Shown: positions 1 through 6,805 of the stretch, in pieces
Layout of the letters: the number at the start of each line of letters is the position of its first letter
How positions within the stretch are numbered: position 1 is the first letter of the stretch
DNA from: Thermaerobacter marianensis
GTDB taxonomy: Bacteria; Bacillota; Sulfobacillia; DYIH01
Direction: 5' to 3'
DNA length: 6,814 nt
Assembly: GCA_020723785.1 (NCBI GenBank)
Contig: DYIH01000090.1
Coordinates: 1 to 6,814, forward strand
Program-made: the position numbers and the translations under genes
Notes under the pieces: generated by a model
What the model was told of the DNA's origin: nothing
Seen by the model: the letters and a program-made list of their open reading frames with translations, nothing else
Database searches by the model: none

Positions 1-14
1 GTCGGGTTTTGTCA

Positions 15-36
15 CCATGTCCCTACCGCGACATGG
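15..36. repeat. 7-bp inverted repeat near the left edge
   Basis: CCATGTC (15-21) and GACATGG (30-36) are perfect reverse complements around an 8-base loop. No T-run follows, so it does not look like a finished intrinsic terminator. It could be the tail of an upstream transcript or a protein site. The upstream gene is outside the window, so its role is open. Confidence 0.4.
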
Positions 37-46
37 CTGCAGCAGT

Positions 47-76
47 TTCGACAGCCAGGTGTCGATTTTTGTCGAC
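47..76. promoter_or_regulatory. Cluster of Spo0A-box-like heptamers
   Basis: The Spo0A box consensus is TGNCGAA. TTCGACA at 47-53 is an exact match read on the - strand. TGTCGAT (60-66) and TGTCGAC (70-76) each match six of seven positions on the + strand and are separated by exactly 3 bases. That gives the 10-base head-to-tail spacing typical of paired Spo0A sites. They lie about 30 bases upstream of a sigma-H-like promoter, an arrangement known from early sporulation genes. The caution is that the same bases form a terminator-like hairpin (60-84), so the repetition of TCGA may come from RNA structure rather than from protein binding. Confidence 0.42.
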
Positions 77-84
77 ATTTTTTT
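60..84 (+). terminator. Possible intrinsic terminator or attenuator hairpin
   Basis: TGTCGA (60-65) pairs with TCGACA (72-77) around a 6-base loop, and seven T's follow directly (78-84). The form is that of a rho-independent terminator, but the stem is only 6 bp with three G:C pairs, so it would be weak. TCGACA at 48-53 can pair with the same TGTCGA arm and would exclude the terminator stem. It may end the gene that lies left of the window. The Spo0A-box reading of the same bases is the main alternative. Confidence 0.38.
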
Positions 85-105
85 GGTGTAATTTGATGAT
101 ATTCG

Positions 106-134
106 GAAGGAAATCGCCCGGAAAGGTGGAATAT
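106..134 (+). promoter_or_regulatory. Sigma-H-type promoter for the DUF6514-like gene
   Basis: The -35 element GAAGGAAAT (106-114) and the -10 element GTGGAATAT (126-134) are separated by 11 bases. This fits, at every defined position, the Bacillus sigma-H consensus as I remember it: RNAGGAWWW, 11-12 bases, RNNGAATWW. Transcription would begin near 140, leaving a leader of about 33 bases before the GTG start at 173. Spo0A-box-like heptamers lie just upstream at 47-76. Sigma-H directs genes of the transition to sporulation, so the match suggests stationary-phase or early-sporulation expression. The match is seen in the sequence; the use of the promoter is inferred. Confidence 0.55.
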
Positions 135-172
135 GATGCAACAAAACTTGTGATCGCGAGAGGGGATGTGGA

Positions 173-535
173 GTGAGGCTTGCGAGCGAACTGGTACAGG
201 TGGTGGAGCGGGCCGTTCGGGACGAGGAGGGGTTCACGCGGGTATTTCATTATGGGCTTTATCGCGACGTGACGCCGGCCCGCAGCAGTTTTTCATATAT
301 CAAGTGTCACATGGAGGTGTGGCGCGGCCAGCAGTTGATATACGAGGACATCGACGTGGTCGGCGGGCTGGGCGGCGACGACGCCCTGGCTCGGCGGGTG
401 TTCAACCGGCTGTCGGAGTCGTCCGAGCCCGTATTCCCCGTGCATCTGGCCGACGTGGAGCACGACGAGGTTGCCCTGGCCAACCCCCGCTGGCTTGCCG
501 AGGAAACCTCCATGGCCTCCCGGGATTCAGCCTGA
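173..535 (+). CDS. DUF6514-like small protein of unknown function
   Basis: This is a 120-residue soluble protein with no signal peptide or membrane segment. The layout resembles the clostridial DUF6514 family. It has an N-terminal VERAVRDEEG stretch, then YGLYRDV (about residues 28-34), two strands ending in IYEDIDVVGGLGGDD (about 56-70), a helix with ARRVFNRLSES, and the closing motif VFPVHLADVEHDEV (about 86-99). The function of the family is unknown to me. GTG at 173 is chosen because GAGAGGGG (158-165) lies 7 bases upstream; the ATG at 166 is out of this frame. The last 20 residues are polar and probably disordered. A sigma-H-like promoter and Spo0A-box-like heptamers precede it, hinting at a role around sporulation onset. 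It is separated from argG by 191 bases holding a hairpin and a new promoter, so it is probably its own transcription unit. The family call is from memory of the motif pattern. Confidence 0.72.
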   Translation: MRLASELVQVVERAVRDEEGFTRVFHYGLYRDVTPARSSFSYIKCHMEVWRGQQLIYEDIDVVGGLGGDDALARRVFNRLSESSEPVFPVHLADVEHDEVALANPRWLAEETSMASRDSA

Positions 536-649
536 AAGGCCTATTGGCGCCTGTCCACCGTTGAACCTTCACCGGAATCGGTTGGCGGCGCTCGCTGCGG
601 ATGGTGCGGGCGGCGCCGCGGACGGGCCGTTTTCACGCGACTTCAACGG

Positions 650-672
650 GGCGTGGGGGAACCCCCCACGCC
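650..672 (+). terminator. Strong GC hairpin between the DUF6514-like gene and argG
   Basis: GGCGTGGGGG (650-659) and CCCCCACGCC (663-672) form a perfect 10-bp stem with a 3-base AAC loop, nine of the ten pairs being G:C. The following bases (TGTCCTGCTTCATG) are only moderately T-rich, so it is not a classical intrinsic terminator. It could still end transcription of the gene ending at 535. Its right arm lies where the -35 element of the argG promoter would be, so a role in argG control is also possible. Confidence 0.42.
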
Positions 673-684
673 TGTCCTGCTTCA

Positions 685-693
685 TGTTATACT
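685..693 (+). promoter_or_regulatory. Extended -10 promoter for argG
   Basis: TGTTATACT (685-693) is a TGN-TATACT extended -10 element, with TATACT differing from TATAAT at one base. No good -35 hexamer lies 16-18 bases upstream; that stretch is the right arm of the GC hairpin. Lack of a -35 is tolerated by extended -10 promoters. Transcription would start near 700, giving a short leader of about 27 bases to the argG start. No convincing ArgR box was found. Confidence 0.5.
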
Positions 694-711
694 TTACGAT
701 GTATCTCATCC

Positions 712-718
712 GGGAGGG
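712..718 (+). promoter_or_regulatory. Ribosome binding site that fixes the argG TTG start
   Basis: GGGAGGG at 712-718 lies 8 bases before the TTG at 727. It decides between this start and the in-frame ATG at 601, which would add 42 residues foreign to the family and place the promoter inside the gene. Confidence 0.7.
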
Positions 719-726
719 ACCGTCTT

Positions 727-1929
727 TTGAAAGTCGTTCTGGCGTACTCCGGAGGGCTGGACACCTCGATAATCATCCCCTGGCTCAAGGAAAATTACGG
801 GGCCGAGGTCGTCGCCATGTGCGCCGACCTCGGCCAGGGCGACGATCTGGAGGCCGTCCGCGAAAAGGCCCTGCGTTCCGGTGCCGAGCGCGTTTACATC
901 GAAGACCTGCGGCGGGAGTTCGTCACCGACTATCTGTTTCCCATGCTCAAGGCGGGTGCGGTCTACGAGGGCAAGTACCTGCTGGGCACCTCGGTGGCCC
1001 GTCCGCTGATCGCCCGGCGCCTGGTGGAGGTGGCGGCGCGGGAGGGGGCCGGCGCCGTTGCGCATGGCGCCACCGGAAAGGGCAACGACCAGGTGCGCTT
1101 CGAGCTGACGGTCAAGGCCTTGAACCCCGACCTGCGGATCATCGCCCCGTGGCGCGAGTGGTCGATCCGGTCCCGCGAGGACGCCATCGACTACGCCCGC
1201 GAACGGGGCATCCCGGTTCCCGCAACCAAGGAAAAGCCCTACAGCCGGGACCAGAACCTCTGGCACCTGAGCCACGAGGGGGGCGACCTGGAGGACCCCT
1301 GGAACGAGGCCCCCACCGACCTCTACCAGATGACCGTACCCCCCGAGGCGGCACCCGACCGGCCCGCCTACGTGGAGATCGACTTCGAGCGGGGCATCCC
1401 CGTCCGCGTCGACGGTCAGGCCCTGGATCCGGTGGCCTTGGTCGTCCGTCTCAACGAGTTGGGCGGCGCCAACGGGATCGGCATCGTCAGCCTGGTGGAG
1501 AACCGGCTGGTCGGAATGAAGTCCCGGGGCGTCTACGAGACGCCGGGCGGCACGATCCTCCACACGGCCCACCGGGAGCTGGAGAGCCTCACCCTGGACC
1601 GGGCAACGGCTCATTTCAAGGAAATCGTCGCCGCCCGCTACGCCGAGCTGGTCTATGACGGCTTCTGGTTCACACCGCTGAAGGAGGCGCTGGACGCCTT
1701 CGTGGACAAGACCCAGGAGACGGTTACCGGTACGGTGCGGGTCAAGTTGTATAAAGGAAACTGCACTGCCGCCGGCGCGCGCTCGCCCTATTCAATATAC
1801 CGCCATGACCTGGCCACCTTCGGCCGGGACGAAGTCTACGACCAGCGGGACGCCGCCGGGTTCATCAACCTGCTGGGCCTGCCGCTGGCGGTGCGCGCCC
1901 GGCTGCGGCACGACCCGGCCCGCCGCTGA
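727..1929 (+). CDS. argG: Argininosuccinate synthase
   Basis: This cytoplasmic ligase condenses citrulline and aspartate with ATP to argininosuccinate, AMP and diphosphate, the penultimate step of arginine synthesis. The protein is 400 residues from the TTG start, the usual family length. The N-type ATP-binding loop AYSGGLDTS is at residues 6-14. The second signature GATGKGNDQVRF is at 114-125. The substrate-binding segment YSRDQNLWHLSHEGGDLEDP starts at residue 172. The family C-terminal block SPYSIYRHDLATFGRDEVYDQRDAAGFINL is present near the end. The protein looks intact and active. TTG at 727 is preferred because it places MKVVLAYSGGLD at the N-terminus, as in homologues, and has a good ribosome binding site. 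argH follows after 92 bases with no terminator-like hairpin seen, so the two are probably co-transcribed. Confidence 0.97.
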   Translation: MKVVLAYSGGLDTSIIIPWLKENYGAEVVAMCADLGQGDDLEAVREKALRSGAERVYIEDLRREFVTDYLFPMLKAGAVYEGKYLLGTSVARPLIARRLVEVAAREGAGAVAHGATGKGNDQVRFELTVKALNPDLRIIAPWREWSIRSREDAIDYARERGIPVPATKEKPYSRDQNLWHLSHEGGDLEDPWNEAPTDLYQMTVPPEAAPDRPAYVEIDFERGIPVRVDGQALDPVALVVRLNELGGANGIGIVSLVENRLVGMKSRGVYETPGGTILHTAHRELESLTLDRATAHFKEIVAARYAELVYDGFWFTPLKEALDAFVDKTQETVTGTVRVKLYKGNCTAAGARSPYSIYRHDLATFGRDEVYDQRDAAGFINLLGLPLAVRARLRHDPARR

Positions 1930-2021
1930 GTTCCGTGTGGCGGAGGACGGTGCAAGCGGCGGAGGGTGGCGGGGAGTCGGTGCTCGACAGGTATACCGCG
2001 CATGGAAGGGGATCGACGCCG

Positions 2022-3448
2022 ATGGATAAGCTCTGGGGCGGGCGCTTCGACCGGGAAGGGGGCAGGGGGGCGGAGGGCTTCACCGCCTCGCTGTCCTTCG
2101 ACCGCCGCCTCTACCGGCAGGACATCGCCGGCAGCATCGCCCATGCCCGGATGTTGGCCCGCGCCGGCGTCCTGACAGCGGCCGAGGCCGACCAGATCGT
2201 CGCCGGCCTGCGCGAGATCGAGGGCGAGATCGAGCGCGGAGAGTTCCCCTTCCGTGTCGAGTTGGAGGACATACATCTCAATATCGAAAAGCGGCTGACG
2301 GAGAAGATCGGCCCCGTGGGGGGCAAGCTGCACACCGGCCGCTCCCGCAACGACCAGGTCGCCCTGGACATGCACCTGTACATGAAGGAGACCCTGGTCC
2401 GCATGCGGGAGCGGGTCCACCGGCTCCAGGCGGCCCTGGCGGCGCGGGCCGAAGAGGCGCTCAACGGGCCGGACGGCCCCGTCCTCATGCCGGGCTACAC
2501 CCACCTGCAACGCGCCCAGCCGGTACTCCTGGCCCACCACCTGCTGGCCTACTTCTGGATGCTGGAACGCGACCAGGGCCGGCTGGCCGACTGCCTGGGG
2601 CGCACCGACGTGATGCCCCTGGGAGCGGCCGCCCTGGCCGGCACGTCCTACCCCATCGACCGGGAATTCGTGGCCCGGGAGCTGGGCTTTGCCGCCATCT
2701 ACCCCAACAGCATGGACGCCGTCAGCGACCGGGACTTCCTCCTGGAGTTCCTGGCCGCGGCGGCCATCCTGATGACGCACCTGTCGCGCTTCTGCGAGGA
2801 GGTCGTCATCTGGAGCTCGTACGAGTTCGGGTTCGTCGAGCTGGCCGACGCCTACGCCACCGGCTCCAGCATCATGCCCCAGAAGAAGAACCCGGACGTG
2901 GCCGAACTGGCCCGCGGCAAGGCGGGGCGGGTCTTCGGCCGGCTGATGGGCCTCCTGACGGTGATGAAGGGGCTGCCCCTGGCCTACCATACCGACATGC
3001 AGGAGGACAAGGAGGCCGTCTTCGACGCCGTCGACACCCTGGACGCCGTCCTGCCGGCCCTGGCTGGGATGGTGGAGACGATGGCCTTCCGGGCCGGTCG
3101 CCTGCGGGCCGCCCTGCGGGGCGATTTCTCCAACGCCACCGACCTGGCCGATTACCTGGCCCGCAAGGGCCTACCCTTCCGGGAGGCCCACGAGACTGTG
3201 GGCCGCGCCGTGCGCTTCTGCCTGGACCACGGGCGCGCCCTGGAGGACCTGACCCTGGACGAACTGCGCCGGTTCTCCCCGCTCTTCGAGACCGACGCCC
3301 TGCAGGCCCTGGAACCGGCGTCCGTCGTCGGCGCCCGGCGCTCGGCTGGCGGCACAGCCCCTGAACGGGTGGCGGAGCAGTTGGCCCAGGCGAAACGAAT
3401 CCTCTTCTCCCGCGAGGCGGGGGAAAGCATGGTGGGAGAGTGTTGTCG

Positions 3449-3452
<4 letters not shown>
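2022..3452 (+). CDS. argH: Argininosuccinate lyase
   Basis: This enzyme of the aspartase/fumarase superfamily splits argininosuccinate into arginine and fumarate, the last step of arginine synthesis. It works as a cytoplasmic homotetramer. The protein is 476 residues, slightly longer than the usual 455-470. It begins MDKLWGGRF, the standard N-terminus. HTGRSRNDQ at 104-112 is the first conserved region. PGYTHLQRAQPV carries the catalytic-region histidine, His161. GSSIMPQKKNPD (281-292) is the fumarate-lyase signature with the mobile-loop serine at about 283. ATG at 2022 is chosen by homology and has GGAAGGGG (2004-2011) 10 bases upstream. An in-frame GTG at 1980 would add 14 residues of unlikely sequence. 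The 92-base gap after argG shows no other gene. The C-terminus runs past the family end by a few residues (ending GECCR) and its stop codon overlaps the hemL start. Confidence 0.97.
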
Positions 3453-4744
<1,292 letters not shown>

Positions 4745-4747
4745 CGG

Positions 4748-5602
4748 GTGGGGCGTGTGGAGGTTTACGCCCTGGTCGGGCCGGCCGGGACCGGCAAGAG
4801 CCACCGTGCCTCCTTCGTGGCCCGGCAGTACGGGATCGAGTACATCATCGACGACGGCCTGCTGATCCACGGCAGCCGCATCCTGGCCGGCACATCCGCC
4901 AAGCGGGAGGCGACGGCCATGGCGGCCGTGCGGCGGGCCGTCTTTCGCGACCCGGATCACGCCGCCGCGGTGCGCGCCGCCCTCCGCGAACACCGGCCCG
5001 AGCGCATCCTCATCCTCGGGACGTCCCGGGACATGATCGACCGCATCTGCGACGCCCTTGACCTGCCCCGGGCGGAGAAGACCATCGACATCACCGAGGT
5101 GGCGACGCCGGAGGAGATCCGCCGCGCCCGCCGCACCCGCCGCGTGGAAGGCAAGCACGTCATCCCCGCCCCGACCTTTGAGGTAAAAAAGGGCTTCTCC
5201 GGCTACCTCGTCGACCCACTTCGCCTCTTTCACGCCGGCAGGACGCGGCGTGGCCGTGACGACGTCGTTATCGAGAAATCCACCGTCCGCCCCACCTTCA
5301 GTTCCCTGGGCCGCTTCTTCATCGCCGATTCGGTCGTCGCCGCCATCGCCGAGCGGGCCGCCCGGGACATCCCCGGCGTGGCCGGCTGCCACCGGGTCCA
5401 CGTGGAAAGCGAGCCCGAAGGGGTGCGCATCCGCGTGGATCTGATCCTCTATTACGGCATCAGGCTCGTGCCGGTGATGGCACGGGTGCGCGCCCATGCC
5501 CGCGAAGTCGTGGAGCGCCTGACGGCGCTGAACGTGCTCTCGCTCGAGGTCGTGGCGCGCCAGGTGGTGGTGCGGCGGGATCCCCAGTCAGGGCATGGAT
5601 GA
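4748..5602 (+). CDS. P-loop ATPase with C-terminal Asp23/Gls24 domain
   Basis: This 284-residue cytoplasmic protein has two parts. The N-terminal part is a P-loop NTPase with Walker A GPAGTGKS at residues 11-18, a strand ending in IIDDGLLI (about 33-40) that may supply metal-binding acidic residues, and a strand RILILGTS (about 85-92). The C-terminal part, about residues 188-278, is an Asp23/Gls24 domain: GRFFIADSVVAAIAE, then IPGVAGC, then RIRVDLILYYGIRLVPV, then LTALNVLSLEVVARQVVV. Asp23-type proteins are linked to alkaline or envelope stress and the membrane periphery in Gram-positive bacteria. The function of this fusion is unknown to me. It begins three bases after hemL, so coupled translation is likely. 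GTG at 4757, giving MEVYALVGPAGTGKS, is an equally plausible start, because neither start has a clear ribosome binding site. Confidence 0.85.
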   Translation: MGRVEVYALVGPAGTGKSHRASFVARQYGIEYIIDDGLLIHGSRILAGTSAKREATAMAAVRRAVFRDPDHAAAVRAALREHRPERILILGTSRDMIDRICDALDLPRAEKTIDITEVATPEEIRRARRTRRVEGKHVIPAPTFEVKKGFSGYLVDPLRLFHAGRTRRGRDDVVIEKSTVRPTFSSLGRFFIADSVVAAIAERAARDIPGVAGCHRVHVESEPEGVRIRVDLILYYGIRLVPVMARVRAHAREVVERLTALNVLSLEVVARQVVVRRDPQSGHG

Positions 5603-5620
5603 GAGTAAGAAGGGGGATGG

Positions 5621-5791
5621 TTGAGGCTCAGGCTGTGTATTTCAGGGCTGAAAGCCCTTGCCGCACAAGGCTTGCGCGACTCATGCACAATCCTTGTGCA
5701 TGACGGTAATATGCACCACGGTAACAAAGCTTTTGGCGCGGTCCCGGCCCCGGAACGCCTTATCGCACAAGGCTTGGCAAAGAGCGATTAA
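5621..5791 (+). CDS. Doubtful 56-codon ORF in the intergenic region
   Basis: A TTG at 5621 opens a frame of 56 residues ending at TAA 5789-5791, with the purine run AGAAGGGGG (5608-5616) 4 bases before it. The translation contains KALAAQGLRDS near its start and RLIAQGLAKSD at its end, because the 13-base DNA repeat falls twice in the same frame. I do not recognise it. Third positions are much less GC-rich than in the neighbouring genes, and the frame runs through several hairpins. It is more likely a chance opening in repeat DNA than a gene. Confidence 0.15.
   Translation: MRLRLCISGLKALAAQGLRDSCTILVHDGNMHHGNKAFGAVPAPERLIAQGLAKSD
5644..5658 (+). repeat. 6-bp hairpin after the ATPase-Asp23 gene
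   Basis: AGGGCT (5644-5649) and AGCCCT (5653-5658) pair around a 3-base loop. No T-run follows, so it would be at best a weak terminator for the arg-hem unit. It shares bases with the next palindromic repeat (5652-5674), so only one of the two can fold at a time. Confidence 0.4.
5652..5674. repeat. Imperfect palindromic repeat, copy 1
   Basis: This 23-base unit matches copy 2 (5754-5776) at 19 positions, and the last 13 bases CGCACAAGGCTTG are identical in both. Within the unit, CTTG pairs with CAAG and the flanking AAGC with GCTT, leaving one bulged base. The copies are 102 bases apart in the same orientation. Confidence 0.6.
5681..5703. repeat. Perfect 10-bp palindrome
   Basis: TCATGCACAA (5681-5690) and TTGTGCATGA (5694-5703) are exact reverse complements around a 3-base TCC centre. 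The length and symmetry fit a strong hairpin, a dimeric regulator site or the folded end of a small mobile element. Four bases downstream is TAATAT (5707-5712). With TGCACA (5684-5689) as a -35 this gives a weak promoter with a 17-base spacer that the palindrome would cover. The promoter reading is inference. Confidence 0.6.
5754..5776. repeat. Imperfect palindromic repeat, copy 2
   Basis: This is the second copy of the 23-base unit at 5652-5674. Here GCCTT (5757-5761) pairs with AAGGC (5769-5773) around a 7-base loop. Its last base begins the hairpin at 5776-5801, which lies next to it. Confidence 0.6.
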
Positions 5792-5801
5792 CCCCTTTGC
5801 C
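5776..5801 (+). repeat. 7-bp hairpin just upstream of the transporter start
   Basis: GGCAAAG (5776-5782) and CTTTGCC (5795-5801) are exact reverse complements with a 12-base loop. The stem ends 17 bases before the ATG at 5819, and no ribosome binding site is seen between. It could form in the leader of the transporter mRNA. Confidence 0.4.
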
Positions 5802-5818
5802 GCCGCATACCGTTCACC

Positions 5819-6775
5819 ATGACCTGGTTGCACCTGCTGGCCGGCCTCGCCCTCGGGGTGGCCGCCCTCATCTTCGGCTTCAAGCTCTTGAGCGGCGGCC
5901 TTGGCACCGCCGGTGCCGTTCGCCTACGCCGCTTCATGACACGCTTTGCCGGCCGGCCCTGGCAGGGCGTCCTGGTGGGGACGGCGGTGGCGGCGGCTCT
6001 GCATTCCTCCAGTGTAACGACCATCCTCGTCGTGGGCCTGGTGGACGCCGGCGCCCTGTCCCTGGTCCAGGCCGTGCCCCTGATCATGGGCGCCAACATC
6101 GGCACGACCTTGACGACCCAACTCCTGGCCACGCCCCTGCCCAACGGGGGATGGGTATTGGCATTGGCCGGCGCCTGGTTGGCGGCGTCAATGGGTGGCC
6201 GGGGGCGCAGGACCTGGGGCCAGGCGCTTGCCGGCCTGGGCCTGATCTTCCTGGCCCTTGAGGTGCTGGACCACGCCCTGGCGCCGTTGGCGGACGCGCC
6301 CTGGTTCGCCCCTGCCATGGCCCGGTTCGCGGAACGACCCTGGATGGGCGTCCTGGCCGGCGCCGTTCTCACCACGTTGGTCCTGTCGTCCACTGTAACG
6401 GTGGGCTTGCTGCAGCGGTTGGCGGCCCAGGGCCTGATGCCCCTGCCGGCCGCGTTGCCGGTCCTGTTCGGCGACAACATCGGCACGACGACGGACACGC
6501 TGCTGGCCGGCCTGACCGCGGGTCGGGAGGGGCGCGCGGCCGCCCTGGCCCACCTGCTGTTCAACTTGGCCGGCGCCGCCGTGTTCATGGCCCTGGTGCC
6601 GCTGCTGGCTGCGGCCGCCGCGGCCCTGTCGGCGGACCCGGCACGGCAGATCGCCCACGCTCACACCCTGTTCAACGTTGCCAACACGCTGCTCCTGCTC
6701 CCCTTCTCCGGCGCCCTGGCACGGGCGGCGGCCGGCCTGGCCGGCGGCCGTGGCGGCCCGCGGCAAGGCCGTTGA
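5819..6775 (+). CDS. Short Na/Pi-cotransporter-family membrane protein
   Basis: This is a 318-residue, very hydrophobic inner-membrane protein, with probably eight or so membrane segments, of the Na+/phosphate cotransporter II-related family. Two related halves are visible. The first has HSSSVTT (62-68) and GANIGTT (91-97). The second has LSSTVT (189-194) and GDNIGTT (218-224). These are followed by AHLLFN (around 245) and AHTLFN (around 282), the usual family motifs. It ends after the transport domain and lacks the PhoU-like tail of the longer members. The glutamine of the usual QSSS motif is replaced by His62 and Leu189, so the substrate may differ from phosphate. ATG at 5819 is the only reasonable start: a stop lies in frame at 5789-5791. 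No clear ribosome binding site precedes it, so translation may be weak, leaderless or structure-controlled. Confidence 0.88.
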   Translation: MTWLHLLAGLALGVAALIFGFKLLSGGLGTAGAVRLRRFMTRFAGRPWQGVLVGTAVAAALHSSSVTTILVVGLVDAGALSLVQAVPLIMGANIGTTLTTQLLATPLPNGGWVLALAGAWLAASMGGRGRRTWGQALAGLGLIFLALEVLDHALAPLADAPWFAPAMARFAERPWMGVLAGAVLTTLVLSSTVTVGLLQRLAAQGLMPLPAALPVLFGDNIGTTTDTLLAGLTAGREGRAAALAHLLFNLAGAAVFMALVPLLAAAAAALSADPARQIAHAHTLFNVANTLLLLPFSGALARAAAGLAGGRGGPRQGR

Positions 6776-6791
6776 ACGAACAGCGGGTATC

Positions 6792-6805
6792 TTGACAAGT
6801 GGAGG
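6792..6805 (+). promoter_or_regulatory. TTGACA hexamer and GGAGG motif at the right edge
   Basis: TTGACA (6792-6797) is a perfect -35 hexamer, whose -10 would lie just past the window end. GGAGG (6801-6805) is a strong ribosome binding site for a gene that would start at about 6811-6816. Both cannot serve the same gene, since the -10 would fall after the ribosome binding site. The GGAGG reading is the more likely, because only 26 bases separate it from the transporter stop. Confidence 0.4.

Larger units (their letters stand above)
5603..5818. other. Repeat-rich intergenic region of 216 bases
   Basis: This gap separates the arg-hem unit from the transporter gene and is visibly less GC-rich than the genes around it. 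It holds a 6-bp hairpin (5644-5658), two copies of a 23-base imperfect palindrome (5652-5674 and 5754-5776), a perfect 10-bp palindrome (5681-5703), a 7-base direct repeat at 15-base spacing (ACGGTAA at 5703-5709 and 5718-5724), and a hairpin just before the transporter start (5776-5801). I recognise no known riboswitch. It may be a remnant of a small mobile element, a structured leader, or an operator region. No classical terminator with a T-run is seen after 5602. Confidence 0.6.

Noticed and set aside
72..100. Sigma-A promoter TCGACA, 17 bases, GATGAT
   Set aside because: The -35 matches five of six bases but the -10 only four, and the sigma-H pair downstream is a much better match. If real, Spo0A boxes would overlap its -35.
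686..706. Possible ArgR box around the argG promoter
   Set aside because: ATAC and GTAT at 689-692 and 701-704 are symmetric, but the spacing and the missing TGAAT-like half-sites do not fit an ARG box.
601..726. N-terminal extension of argG from ATG 601
   Set aside because: The extra 42 residues do not belong to the family, the frame would cover the hairpin and promoter, and the TTG at 727 has a good ribosome binding site.
706..1614. 302-codon open frame on the - strand
   Set aside because: It is antisense to argG with no domain and no plausible start signal.
471..1658. 395-codon + strand frame overlapping argG
   Set aside because: It is out of frame with argG and its translation is Arg/Gly/Pro-rich low complexity.
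1935..2021. N-terminal extension of argH, including a GTG at 1980
   Set aside because: Homologues begin at the KLWGGRF motif, which follows directly after ATG 2022.
1836..2990. 384-codon open frame on the - strand
   Set aside because: It is antisense to argH and the end of argG, with no recognisable domain; a GC-driven shadow.
5617..5703. 28-codon ORF starting at ATG 5617
   Set aside because: The purine run touches the start codon with no spacing, there is no recognisable sequence, and it ends inside the palindrome; probably chance.
5788..6588. 266-codon open frame on the - strand
   Set aside because: It is antisense to the transporter; the translation is rich in R, A, P and T without motifs.
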